Positions 7,574 through 15,405 of a stretch of DNA of 37,237 nt are shown here, piece after piece. The stretch comes from CAYMQB01 sp964392665. GTDB lineage: Bacteria > Hydrothermota > E44-bin80. Each line of letters starts with the position of its first letter. The first letter of the stretch is position 1. The notes under the pieces are model-generated. The model did not search any database, was not told the origin of the DNA, and saw nothing but the letters and a program-made list of their open reading frames with translations. The translations under genes and the position numbers were made by a program. The stretch covers positions 1 through 37,237 of the forward strand of contig CAYMQB010000028.1 in assembly GCA_964392665.1 (NCBI GenBank), in the 5' to 3' direction.

Positions 7574-8317
7574 ATGAAATGTAAACTAAGCATATTGTTC
7601 CTATTATTTTTGGTAAGTGTAATATATCCTTATCCAACAAAAGGATTTGAATTAGATATTGAATCAGGAGTAGTACTTTTGAGTTACAGTGATGTTCAGA
7701 TCCCGAAAAGTACCGGTACCATGATATCTTTATCTGATGAGCTTACAACTGATCCGAGCTTTTTTATTCGGGGTCGGCTTTCTTACTATTTTAACCAGAA
7801 CCATATGGTTTCAGTGCTTATTGCACCGCTCAGACTGGAAGCGAGCGGAAATATCGACCGCGAGGTCGTTTTTGAAGGTGTTTCCTTTGATCCCGGGGTG
7901 ACTTTGAATTCTGTATATAAATTCAATTCCTACCGGTTAACATACCAGTATTTCCGTTATCTTTCAGATAATTTTTATTTTGGCGTGGGCTTGACCGCCA
8001 AGATACGGGATGCATTGATCAGTATCGCCGATTCGACCCATACATCGGAGAAGACCGATCTTGGTTTTGTCCCGTTGATAAAATTCAACCTAACTTGGTA
8101 TTTTCTTGAGCCTTTAGCGCTTGTGCTTGACGGAGATGCGCTTGCAGCTCCGCAGGGCAGGGCAGAGGATGTATCGCTGGCAATACAAGGTGATCTGGGT
8201 AAAAATGCGGCACTGAAATTGGGCTATCGCGTACTTGAAGGCGGATCAGACGTTGAGGCAGTGTATAGTTTTACATGGATCAACTATTTCTTCGCGGGTG
8301 CTACCCTGAAGTGGTAG
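7574..8317 (+). CDS. Putative outer-membrane beta-barrel protein
   Basis: I start this gene at the ATG at 7574 rather than the upstream in-frame ATG at 7523: GGAGGATATC directly precedes it, a signal peptide begins there (MKCKLSILFLLFLVSVI), and the 17 extra residues are encoded partly by repeat A. The mature 225 or so residues alternate polar and aromatic positions in strand-like blocks (FIRGRLSYYFNQNHMVSVLI, YRLTYQYFRYLSDNFYFGVG, AALKLGYRVLEGG) and end in the aromatic strand WINYFFAGATLKW, as in OmpW/OmpA-type small barrels. I cannot assign a substrate. GC content looks higher than in the surrounding repeat-rich DNA. Confidence 0.75.
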   Translation: MKCKLSILFLLFLVSVIYPYPTKGFELDIESGVVLLSYSDVQIPKSTGTMISLSDELTTDPSFFIRGRLSYYFNQNHMVSVLIAPLRLEASGNIDREVVFEGVSFDPGVTLNSVYKFNSYRLTYQYFRYLSDNFYFGVGLTAKIRDALISIADSTHTSEKTDLGFVPLIKFNLTWYFLEPLALVLDGDALAAPQGRAEDVSLAIQGDLGKNAALKLGYRVLEGGSDVEAVYSFTWINYFFAGATLKW

Positions 8318-8387
8318 GTTGTTTTTGACCTTAATCGGTCGAAATAGGACTTAAATTTCAGTTTTTAGCGTGACCCCGGATGGTTAC

Positions 8388-8440
8388 ATAAACATAATCT
8401 TTTTGCTTTGAATGAATGTCAATGTGAAGACCTGACCCCT
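8388..8440 (+). repeat. Dispersed repeat A, copy 3 (right half only)
   Basis: ATAAACATAATCT..TTGCTTTGAATGAATGTC..AAGACCTGACCCC matches the right half of copies 1 and 2 and ends at the same tag. The left half is missing, and another tag-like GTGACCCCGG sits just upstream at 8370-8379. Confidence 0.75.
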
Positions 8441-8452
8441 GGCAATTTAATC

Positions 8453-8481
8453 TTGACTTTCGCGTGCTTATCTGGTATAGA
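8453..8481 (+). promoter_or_regulatory. Sigma70-type promoter for the small-peptide/barrel pair
   Basis: TTGACT (8453-8458), 17 bases, TATAGA (8476-8481). The expected start near 8488 is 10 bases before the small frame at 8498. Confidence 0.7.
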
Positions 8482-8497
8482 GAAGAAACGAAAACGG

Positions 8498-8602
8498 ATG
8501 AGTAGTTTACGGAATTATATCAGGAAAGATTCTGTGTGGTGGACCATTTCAGCAATTATTGTAATCGGATGTTTAATCCTTAAAAAGGAGGTTGAGAAAT
8601 GA
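8498..8602 (+). CDS. Small single-pass membrane peptide (34 aa)
   Basis: The frame starts at ATG 8498, the first ATG in the predicted transcript. It has a basic N-terminus (MSSLRNYIRKDS), one membrane segment (WWTISAIIVIGCLIL) and a charged end (KKEVEK). Its stop overlaps the start of the next gene as ATGA, and that gene's ribosome site (AAGGAGG) lies inside it, so translation may be coupled. The frame could extend upstream to 8408, but that part crosses repeat A and lies upstream of the promoter. No family recognised; it may be real or only a leader frame. Confidence 0.4.
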   Translation: MSSLRNYIRKDSVWWTISAIIVIGCLILKKEVEK

Positions 8603-9114
8603 AAAGATTTCTCACAATTATCTCTCTTGTTTTACTGGTTGCTATTTCATCTATGAATGCGACAGTTTTGAGACGTGGGAGAAAATCACTGATGGAGATA
8701 GCACCTAAAGCGAGCTTTCTTTTTGGAAGCGATGTTGAAATGGATTTTGGAGCGGATGTAATAATCAACCCGACAAGAAACCTTGGATTCAGGTTTAGTG
8801 TCGTTGATATACATACTAATGGTGGCACGACATTCTTTCTGAATTACAATTTTCTATATCCAACATTAGATGCCCTTTTTTACTTAGAGAGGCAAGGAAT
8901 GAACCCATATGCGCACGTTGGTCTTGGATTTGTTTCACACAGTGGAAGTATTCTGACTTTGAAAGGGGGAGCGGGGTTTGACTTCTATATGGATGCAGGT
9001 AAGTCTTTCTTTGTAGAACCGGGACTCATGATAATGAGCGTCTCAAACCATGATAGTGATACGGACATATATTTCTTTGTTTCCGGAGGGATGAAGTTCG
9101 GGATTTTTAGATGA
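8599..9114 (+). CDS. Small outer-membrane beta-barrel protein
   Basis: The product is 171 aa with a signal peptide (MKRFLTIISLVLLVAISSM). The remainder reads as about eight amphipathic strands (VEMDFGADVIIN, LGFRFSVVDIHTN, GTTFFLNYNFLYP, PYAHVGLGFVSHSG, KGGAGFDFYMDAG) and ends in VSGGMKFGIFR, with the C-terminal aromatic/arginine pattern of small porin-like or OmpW-like barrels. The start is fixed by AAGGAGG eight bases upstream, and the gene overlaps the small membrane peptide. It converges on the DUF5916 gene across a hairpin terminator. Function beyond an outer-membrane location is unknown. Confidence 0.75.
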   Translation: MKRFLTIISLVLLVAISSMNATVLRRGRKSLMEIAPKASFLFGSDVEMDFGADVIINPTRNLGFRFSVVDIHTNGGTTFFLNYNFLYPTLDALFYLERQGMNPYAHVGLGFVSHSGSILTLKGGAGFDFYMDAGKSFFVEPGLMIMSVSNHDSDTDIYFFVSGGMKFGIFR

Positions 9115-9115
9115 G

Positions 9116-9140
9116 AAAAAGGTGCCTGTCCCCCTTTTTT
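9116..9140. terminator. Bidirectional hairpin terminator made from a GGTGCCTGTCCCC tag
   Basis: AAAAAGG (9116-9122) and CCTTTTT (9133-9139) pair around TGCCTGTCCC. Both strands give a stem followed by a T-run, suiting termination of the two convergent genes on either side. Confidence 0.75.
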
Positions 9141-9145
9141 GCTAG

Positions 9146-11257
9146 TTAGAAATACAAAAGATATTTTGCCTTGACCGCAGCTACTCTATTGAAGACTTCC
9201 ATCTGTCCGTTTTCATCCTCAATATTGTAATCATTCACTGCTATATATATCCAGCTCTTCGGTTTAAAATTCCAGGAGAAGAGAGCACCAAGACGGTTTG
9301 ATATAAGATTCGTCTCCCCCCATTCGGTTTCCGGGGTATCAAAAACCATCTGATCAAAAATGCTCAACATGATGTCGGCATTAAATCTAACATCCACTCT
9401 TGGCATTGCCGTCGAAGTAATCGCTAAGAGATTACCTGTTGTATCCCATTCAAACCATTCGTTACCATTTATCGAGAGAGCAATGTTATCAATAATAGTG
9501 TATCCAATCCGAAACCATGAGGAAAGACTATTTGCTAAATAGTTTCTTCGATAATTGTATTTGTATTCATAGTCCCCACCGAAGTTTAAATATTGTCCAA
9601 GGATATTTCCCCACGAGCTGAGATTAATCGACCGATACGTATAATTTGTATCGGCTTCGTGGGCTTTTCCCACATAACCCTCAATATTGAAACCCCAATT
9701 ATTCCGAAAATTGGGATTAAACGTGACACCCCCCAGAAGTGACGCCTCCTCTTCTCCTGGTTCCATCACTACAATAAAACTTGGTCCATAGAATAAGGTC
9801 TTTAAGAAACTCTTTTTATATGTCCTATATGGACCCATGGTAAGATTCAACTTTTTCAATCCAGCCCATGGTACAAATCCGATATCCGATACGTCGAACG
9901 AATCGTTAACAACTTCAGCAGCAGATAGAATAAGAAAGTTCTTGACCATGCCAAGGTATCCCGTAGAAACTGCCCACCCACTCTTATCGTTCCTCTGACT
10001 TATCGCTGCTTGCATAATCACCTGGTTAAATCCACTTCTGAACACACCATCAAACCCAAGTGCATAATTGAAGGAATCCTTATTGACTGCTGTTCCACTA
10101 AATAGCATTCCAATACCTGAGTTTTTAAGGATTTTTCGTTTCACTCGAAAAACACCGAATGACCTTTCTGGTTCCGAGTGAGCTGAATCCGAATCGGTAT
10201 ATGCACCCAAAATACCAAAATTCCATTTCTCGGTTTTATGTGTTGCTTTCAATCCACCGATTATGGGCACAACTTCAGCGTTGAGTGATTTTCCCACACG
10301 TCTTGTATAAAAAATGTCGAGCTTATCATAGAATCCCCGTTCGTCACCAAAATCGGGCATTCGGAAAATATCCATACCTTCGAGAAAGAATGGTCTTTGT
10401 TCTCGAAGATAGGTTGGATACCGAGAAAGGTTAAGTACAAAAGGATCTGATTCAATCTGAGCAAAATCAGGAAAAACCGTAGCATTGATAGTTGTTTGTG
10501 GTGTAATGTCCCACTTGAAATTTACACTGCCGCTAAGTTTTGTAGTATCCTCAAATTCTCCATGTCTATCATTCCGTACAAATCCCTCTGGATATAATTC
10601 AAAGTAGTATCCCGTCGACCGGGGATTAATGCCTTTCAAGCTTCCATACTTCGAGACCATAGGGTCTTCATGTAGCGGTATTTCTGTCCAGAAAGCGGTC
10701 TCACGGTTTGCTGCACAGTACCGGTGAAATTGAATACCCCACTCTTTGAGGTCTTTTTTATACCGTATTGACTTGAATGGGATCTTTATTTCATAGTCGG
10801 TATGGTCATCGTAGAGCCTGACACCTCGATACCACACACCCTCCCATGAGTGGTCCATAGTTCTTCCATCGTCATAAACCAAACCATCTTGACGAATTCC
10901 ACTAGCGTACACAGTAAAAAAATAAGCCTGGCTTTTGCTCCCAAAAGGATCAATCCCTATGATGATATGATCTTCATCTGCCGTTAAGCACGCGATCGGT
11001 TTGTTCGTCTCAGCGTAACATCGATATGCAATATAAAGGTTTTCTTCGTCCTGCAATAAATAAACAATGGTTTTTTCCGTCGGTTCGCTCTTCTCATAAG
11101 GAGAATGCTGTACAAAATCATACGCCGAGTCTGCTGTCTGCCATACTTCCTCTATTATACCATCAATCCGAGGCGGTGTATCCGTAAATCTTGCCTCAAT
11201 AACTTTATCACTACTACTTCCTATCATCGTTAAAAAACAAATCAATAAAAACTGCAT
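9146..11257 (-). CDS. CBM9-like/DUF5916 outer-membrane protein
   Basis: The product is 703 aa. After a short signal sequence (MQFLLICFLTMIG), residues about 20-200 form a carbohydrate-binding-module-9-like beta-sandwich (PPRIDGIIEEVWQTAD; VYLLQDEENLYIAYRCYA; DYEIKIPFKSIRY). Residues about 225-703 match the DUF5916 pattern, including FKWDITPQTTINATVFPDFA, SDPFVLNLSRYPTYLREQRP and FFLEG, followed by long strand-rich sequence and a C-terminal KAKYLLYF strand, as in a beta-barrel. The start is supported by GGGAGG and the promoter at 11285-11313. The family is common in Bacteroidetes-like and candidate phyla; its biochemical role is not established, and sugar or polymer binding is inferred only from the CBM9 fold. 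Confidence 0.85.
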   Translation of the reverse strand: MQFLLICFLTMIGSSSDKVIEARFTDTPPRIDGIIEEVWQTADSAYDFVQHSPYEKSEPTEKTIVYLLQDEENLYIAYRCYAETNKPIACLTADEDHIIIGIDPFGSKSQAYFFTVYASGIRQDGLVYDDGRTMDHSWEGVWYRGVRLYDDHTDYEIKIPFKSIRYKKDLKEWGIQFHRYCAANRETAFWTEIPLHEDPMVSKYGSLKGINPRSTGYYFELYPEGFVRNDRHGEFEDTTKLSGSVNFKWDITPQTTINATVFPDFAQIESDPFVLNLSRYPTYLREQRPFFLEGMDIFRMPDFGDERGFYDKLDIFYTRRVGKSLNAEVVPIIGGLKATHKTEKWNFGILGAYTDSDSAHSEPERSFGVFRVKRKILKNSGIGMLFSGTAVNKDSFNYALGFDGVFRSGFNQVIMQAAISQRNDKSGWAVSTGYLGMVKNFLILSAAEVVNDSFDVSDIGFVPWAGLKKLNLTMGPYRTYKKSFLKTLFYGPSFIVVMEPGEEEASLLGGVTFNPNFRNNWGFNIEGYVGKAHEADTNYTYRSINLSSWGNILGQYLNFGGDYEYKYNYRRNYLANSLSSWFRIGYTIIDNIALSINGNEWFEWDTTGNLLAITSTAMPRVDVRFNADIMLSIFDQMVFDTPETEWGETNLISNRLGALFSWNFKPKSWIYIAVNDYNIEDENGQMEVFNRVAAVKAKYLLYF

Positions 11258-11284
11258 AATACCTCCCTTTATCTCCTATTACGA

Positions 11285-11313
11285 AATATAGTAAGAAATG
11301 TTTCAACAATCAA
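11285..11313 (-). promoter_or_regulatory. Promoter for the DUF5916 gene
   Basis: On the minus strand TTGATT (11313-11308), 17 bases, TATATT (11290-11285), about 28 bases before the ATG at 11257. Confidence 0.65.
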
Positions 11314-11463
11314 GCAAATAATTCTCAATTAGCAATTATCAGTCTATCCAAATTCCTTCACTCGCTGTATTTCTTGATATTTGAACGCTGCAAGCCCGTA
11401 AAGCTTGTGAAATTGAGGAAATAAAAAGCAGGATAGGTTACTTTTTGTTTCCACATTTTTTGC

Positions 11464-11492
11464 TTGACATTGTGAATCTTTTCTTATATTAA
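11464..11492 (+). promoter_or_regulatory. Promoter of the sucCD-fum-kor operon
   Basis: TTGACA (11464-11469), 17 bases, TATTAA (11487-11492). The leader is about 65 bases with an AGGAGG site before the ATG at 11566. I see no other good promoter before korC. Confidence 0.75.
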
Positions 11493-11565
11493 GAAACAAA
11501 CTCTCTTTAATCGTGTCCCATTAAGGGAAAGGAAAGATAAGGGAAAAGATGAGGAGGTATAAGAG

Positions 11566-12699
11566 ATGAAGATTCACGAATACCAGGCAAAAGAGGTCTT
11601 CAAAACATTCGGCATTCCCGTACCTGATGGAAAAGTGGCAACTACCCCTGAAGAAGCGGAGCAAATTGCAAAGCAATTGGCGTGTAACGTTGTTGTTAAG
11701 GCACAGGTTCATGTTGGGGGAAGGGGAAAAGCAGGAGGAGTAAAACTTGCAAAAACACCGGAAGAGGCTAAACAAGCAGCGTCACATATACTCGGGATGG
11801 ACATCAAAGGTCTTACAGTAAAAAAAGTGCTGGTAACCAGGGCTGTCGATATAAAAGACGAAGCCTATATAGGTTTTATAGTTGATAGAAAAAGCAAAAA
11901 ACCACTTGTTATGGTTAGCGCCGCGGGTGGTATAGATATAGAACAGGTTGCTCGCGAAACACCTGAAAAGATACATAAATTTGTAATCGACCCAATCTAC
12001 GGACTTTTTCCTCACCAAGCAAGAGAACTTGCTCTGCACCTTTATGATGACATAAAGTTGGTAAGAAAGGCGACAGATGTTATACTAAAACTGTATAAAG
12101 CATTTATGTTTGTGGACTCTTCACTAACAGAAATAAATCCTTTCGTTGTTACAACACAGGGAGAAACCTGGGCAGTCGATGCAAAAATCAATATCGATGA
12201 TAATTCTCTATCGAGACATCCTGATATCGAAGCGATGCGTGATGTAACGGAAAGAGAAAAAAAAGAACTTGATGCAAAATCCAAGGGGCTTTCTTATATA
12301 AAACTAGATGGGAACATAGGGTGCGTCGTAAATGGAGCTGGATTGGCTATGGCAACGATGGATCTTATCAAAAAATACGGTGGTGAACCTGCTAATTTTC
12401 TTGATATAGGAGGTAGTTCAAATCCTGAAAAAGTCGTGAACGCACTAAACATTCTAATTTCCGACAAAAATGTAAAATCCATATTTTTTAATATCTTCGG
12501 TGGAATAACGCGCTGCGACGATGTCGCAAACGGCATAGTTCAAGCTCTTACAAGATTAGATATCAATCTGCCGATTGTCATCAGACTAACCGGTACAAAT
12601 GAAGCAGAAGCACGGAAAATACTCAGTAAAACCAAACTCATTCCTGCCTCATCAATGGTAGAAGGTGCACAAAAATCCATTGAGATTGCCAAAATATAA
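11566..12699 (+). CDS. sucC: Succinyl-CoA synthetase (succinate-CoA ligase) beta subunit
   Basis: The product is 377 aa, close to the usual 385-390. It catalyses succinate + CoA + NTP <-> succinyl-CoA + NDP + Pi together with the alpha subunit encoded next. The N-terminal ATP-grasp domain opens with MKIHEYQAKEVFKTFGIPVP and has VVVKAQVHVGGRGKAGGVKL and LTEINPFVV. The C-terminal ligase domain has GLAMATMDLIKKYGG, FLDIGGSSNPEKV and FFNIFGGITRCDDVANG. The ATG has AGGAGG 9-10 bases upstream. It is first in an eight-gene operon of TCA-cycle enzymes. Nucleotide preference (ATP or GTP) cannot be read safely. Confidence 0.97.
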   Translation: MKIHEYQAKEVFKTFGIPVPDGKVATTPEEAEQIAKQLACNVVVKAQVHVGGRGKAGGVKLAKTPEEAKQAASHILGMDIKGLTVKKVLVTRAVDIKDEAYIGFIVDRKSKKPLVMVSAAGGIDIEQVARETPEKIHKFVIDPIYGLFPHQARELALHLYDDIKLVRKATDVILKLYKAFMFVDSSLTEINPFVVTTQGETWAVDAKINIDDNSLSRHPDIEAMRDVTEREKKELDAKSKGLSYIKLDGNIGCVVNGAGLAMATMDLIKKYGGEPANFLDIGGSSNPEKVVNALNILISDKNVKSIFFNIFGGITRCDDVANGIVQALTRLDINLPIVIRLTGTNEAEARKILSKTKLIPASSMVEGAQKSIEIAKI

Positions 12700-12775
12700 T
12701 ATGAAAAATAATATAAAAGCAACCACAGAGTGCTTAATCTTTTTACCAGCATCCTGCGGAAACATAGGAGGATAA

Positions 12776-13642
12776 GTGAGTATTTTAGTTGACAAATCAA
12801 CAAAATTGGTTGTACAGGGAATAACGGGAAGGGATGGTTCTTTTCATACAAAAAAAATGCTCGAATATGGAACAAATATTGTTGCGGGAGTGACACCTGG
12901 GAAAAAAGGACAACAGATAGAAGGCGTGCCTGTTTTTAATACAGTTAAGGAGGCAGTGGAAGTAGCCAATGCAAACACGTCGATTCTTTTTGTTCCAGCC
13001 AAATTTGCTGTTGATGCAATAAACGAAGCTGCCGATGCTGGCATTAAACTCATCGTTACGGTCTCCGAGGGCATTCCAGCATTGGATATGGTCAGGGTTA
13101 TTTCCTTTGTGAATGAAAAAGGTGCAGATCTTATCGGTCCGAATAGTCCAGGAATTATCTCTCCCGGAGAAACCAAGGTCGGTATTCTACCAGGTCAAAT
13201 TTTCAAAAAAGGTTCTGTTGGAGTTGTTTCGAGAAGCGGAACGCTTACTTACGAAATAGTGAGCCACATAACGAATTCCGAACTTGGAGAGTCAACTTGT
13301 TTAGGTATTGGTGGTGATCCTATAATAGGTTTGAAATTCATAGATTGTCTGAAGCTTTTCGAGAAAGATGAACAGACAAAAGCAGTCGTTCTCGTTGGTG
13401 AAATAGGGGGAAGCGACGAAGAAGAAGCGGCAATATATATTGAGAAATCGTTTTCAAAGCCCGTTGTCGCTTTTATTGCAGGACTAACAGCACCTCCCGG
13501 CAAAAGAATGGGACATGCCGGCGCTATTGTATCCGGCGGTACAGGTACTGCAGCAGAAAAGATAAAAGCCTTCGAATCAGTGGATGTTCCGGTTGCAAGA
13601 GAACCGGCAGAAATCATAAACCTATTAAAGAAAAAAATGTAA
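12776..13642 (+). CDS. sucD: Succinyl-CoA synthetase alpha subunit
   Basis: The product is 288 aa, standard length. It carries the CoA-binding Rossmann part (LVVQGITGRDGSFHTKKMLEYG, IVAGVTPGKKG, GPNSPGIISPGE) and the phosphorylated active-site histidine H247 in GHAGAIVSGGTGTAAEK. It starts at GTG preceded by GGAGGA. A 24-codon frame fills the gap after sucC and ends one base before this GTG. It works with SucC in the cytoplasm for substrate-level phosphorylation or, in reverse, for succinyl-CoA supply to the KOR complex encoded downstream. Confidence 0.97.
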   Translation: MSILVDKSTKLVVQGITGRDGSFHTKKMLEYGTNIVAGVTPGKKGQQIEGVPVFNTVKEAVEVANANTSILFVPAKFAVDAINEAADAGIKLIVTVSEGIPALDMVRVISFVNEKGADLIGPNSPGIISPGETKVGILPGQIFKKGSVGVVSRSGTLTYEIVSHITNSELGESTCLGIGGDPIIGLKFIDCLKLFEKDEQTKAVVLVGEIGGSDEEEAAIYIEKSFSKPVVAFIAGLTAPPGKRMGHAGAIVSGGTGTAAEKIKAFESVDVPVAREPAEIINLLKKKM

Positions 13643-13643
13643 A

Positions 13644-13859
13644 ATGAAAAAAAAATTCAAGATAACAATCGATAAAAAATGGTGTAAGGGTTGTGCCCTG
13701 TGTACGCATTATTGTCCCGTAGAAATTCTCTTCATGGGTGACGATTTTAAGGTTCATGTGACAGAAGAATCAAAGTGTATCGGGTGTTTTTTGTGCGAAT
13801 ACAGATGCCCGGATTTTGCCATTGCTGTCAATGAGGTAAAGGAAAAGGTGAAAACATAA
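13644..13859 (+). CDS. korD: 2x[4Fe-4S] ferredoxin, probable delta subunit of 2-oxoacid:ferredoxin oxidoreductase
   Basis: The product is 71 aa with two complete CxxCxxCxxxCP motifs: C14, C17, C20, C24 and C45, C48, C51, C55. The opening KITIDKKWCKGCALCTHYCP is typical of KorD/PorD-like subunits that pass electrons from the TPP-containing alpha/beta subunits to soluble ferredoxin. It starts one base after the sucD stop without its own clear ribosome site, so it is likely translationally coupled. Unlike most kor loci, it is separated from korABC by the two fumarase genes. A free ferredoxin role is the alternative. Confidence 0.88.
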   Translation: MKKKFKITIDKKWCKGCALCTHYCPVEILFMGDDFKVHVTEESKCIGCFLCEYRCPDFAIAVNEVKEKVKT

Positions 13860-13887
13860 ACCACTTTCCTAACTAAGGAGGTTCATT

Positions 13888-14733
13888 TTGAGAGAAATTG
13901 AAGCATCAAAAATAACTGAGGAAGTAAAAAAACTCGTGATGGATGCAAACTACTACATCGGAGATGATGTTGCCTCTGCTATCAAAGAAGCCTTAAATAA
14001 AGAAACATCGCCGACGGCAAAGGAAATTCTTAATATGATTCTGGAAAACCAGAAAATATCACGAGAAGAGCAAATGCCAATGTGTCAAGATACGGGCGTT
14101 GCCGTTTTCTTCATAGAGTTAGGGCAGGAAGTACACATAGTTGGTGGGGGATACGAAGACGCAATAAATGAGGGCGTGAAACAGGGATACACTGAAGGCT
14201 ACTTGAGGAAATCTTTGGTAGGGGACCCTGTAATAGAAAGGAAAAATACAGGTGACAATACACCTGCTGTCATCCATACACGAATAGTGCCAGGAGAATC
14301 GATACACATAGTTGCAGCTCCCAAGGGTGGTGGAAGCGAAAATATGAGCGAAGTTAATATGATGAAAGCCGCCGACGGCATCGAAGGCGTGAAGAATTTC
14401 GTGGTAGAGCGCGTCAGAAAATCTGGCGGTAACCCCTGTCCTCCGGTAATAGTCGGAATAGGATTGGGTGGAGACTTCGAAATGTCCGCGATACTTGCGA
14501 AGAAATCGCTCACCAGGAATTTCGGCGAACGTAATCCGAATCCTAAATTCGCAGAAGTTGAGGTCGAACTACTTGAACGGATAAACAAACTTGGAATTGG
14601 ACCTATGGGACTCGGAGGCAGAACAACTGCTCTCGAGGTTTTCATTGAATATGTGCCCTGTCATATAGCATCAATGCCCGTTGCAGTGAATATGAACTGC
14701 CATGTCGCAAGACACAAAGAAGTAACGCTATGA
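13888..14733 (+). CDS. fumA: Class I fumarate hydratase, alpha (N-terminal) subunit
   Basis: The product is 281 aa, standard for the two-subunit [4Fe-4S] fumarase (fumarate + H2O <-> malate). Three conserved cysteines that should hold the cluster are seen: C66 in MPMCQDTG, C184 in GGNPCPP and C271 in NMNCHVARHKE. Other family blocks are IHTRIVPGESIHI, APKGGGSENMS and GPMGLGGRTTALEV. The start is TTG, with AAGGAGG at ideal spacing; the next ATG (codon 19) would remove conserved N-terminal sequence. It lies 28 bases after the ferredoxin gene. The oxygen-labile cluster fits an anaerobic lifestyle. Class I homologues include L(+)-tartrate dehydratases, but operon context favours fumarase. Confidence 0.93.
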   Translation: MREIEASKITEEVKKLVMDANYYIGDDVASAIKEALNKETSPTAKEILNMILENQKISREEQMPMCQDTGVAVFFIELGQEVHIVGGGYEDAINEGVKQGYTEGYLRKSLVGDPVIERKNTGDNTPAVIHTRIVPGESIHIVAAPKGGGSENMSEVNMMKAADGIEGVKNFVVERVRKSGGNPCPPVIVGIGLGGDFEMSAILAKKSLTRNFGERNPNPKFAEVEVELLERINKLGIGPMGLGGRTTALEVFIEYVPCHIASMPVAVNMNCHVARHKEVTL

Positions 14734-14838
14734 CAACAAGGATAAAGGATATGATTCATCTACGTTAAACGGTATAAACCCTTTGGATAATTCAGTATGA
14801 TGAATAATAAATAACCAATAAGAAAAAAAGGAGGAAAA

Positions 14839-15396
14839 ATGGCAGAAGTTTACAAATTAAAAACGCCTTTAACGGATAAAGACCTGGAACCTCTCAAAAT
14901 AGGAGATAAGGTTTTTCTTTCAGGAATAATCTATACAGCGAGGGATGCAGCGCATAAGAAGCTTGTGGAGCTTCTAAAAGAACGAAAACCCCTACCTTTC
15001 GATGTTAAAGGTGCTGTCATATATTTCGTAGGTCCTGCTCCGGCAAAACCTGGTCACGCAATAGGTTCTGCCGGTCCCACTACAAGTTATAGAATGGATC
15101 CTTATACGCCAGATCTTCTTGATGTTGGTCTTAAGGCAACTATAGGCAAGGGGTCCCGCTCTCAAAAAGTTATCGATTCAATGGTAAAAAATAAGGCTGT
15201 ATACCTTGCGGCTGTGGGTGGCGCCGCAGCACTTATTGCTAAATCCATTAAAAAGGCAGAGATAATTGCCTATGAAGACCTGCGTTCCGAAGCAGTAAGA
15301 AGACTTGAAGTCGAGAATTTTCCCTGTATTGTGGCAAATGATATTTACGGTGATGACCTTTTTAATGAAGGTGTTAAACAATACAAAGAAGAGTGA
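14839..15396 (+). CDS. fumB: Class I fumarate hydratase, beta (C-terminal) subunit
   Basis: The product is 185 aa, usual for the separate beta subunit. It contains KIGDKVFLSGIIYTARDAAHKK, PFDVKGAVIYFVGPAPA, SAGPTTSYRMDPYTP, IGKGSRSQKV and AVGGAAALIAKSIKK, the substrate-binding blocks of the family. AGGAGG precedes the ATG. It follows fumA with a 105-base spacer, the longest in the operon; I see no promoter or terminator in it. With FumA it forms the iron-sulfur fumarase in the cytoplasm. Confidence 0.93.
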   Translation: MAEVYKLKTPLTDKDLEPLKIGDKVFLSGIIYTARDAAHKKLVELLKERKPLPFDVKGAVIYFVGPAPAKPGHAIGSAGPTTSYRMDPYTPDLLDVGLKATIGKGSRSQKVIDSMVKNKAVYLAAVGGAAALIAKSIKKAEIIAYEDLRSEAVRRLEVENFPCIVANDIYGDDLFNEGVKQYKEE

Positions 15397-15405
15397 GTCT
15401 ATAAT

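Larger units (their letters stand above)
11258..11565. other. Divergent promoter region, 308 bases
   Basis: This is the spacer between the divergent DUF5916 gene and the TCA operon. It has one promoter for each side (11285-11313 minus, 11464-11492 plus). No coding frame, RNA gene or clear operator was found in the roughly 150 bases between the two -35 boxes. Confidence 0.6.

Noticed and set aside
7378..7593. Minus-strand frame of 71 codons
   Set aside because: It reads across the consensus promoter and repeat A copy 2 on the opposite strand and overlaps the start of the barrel gene.
8408..8497. Upstream extension of the small membrane peptide
   Set aside because: It lies within repeat A copy 3 and upstream of the predicted transcription start.
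12844..13176. Long minus-strand frames opposite sucD, the fumarase and kor genes
   Set aside because: They are shadows of strongly conserved enzymes on the plus strand and have no features of their own.
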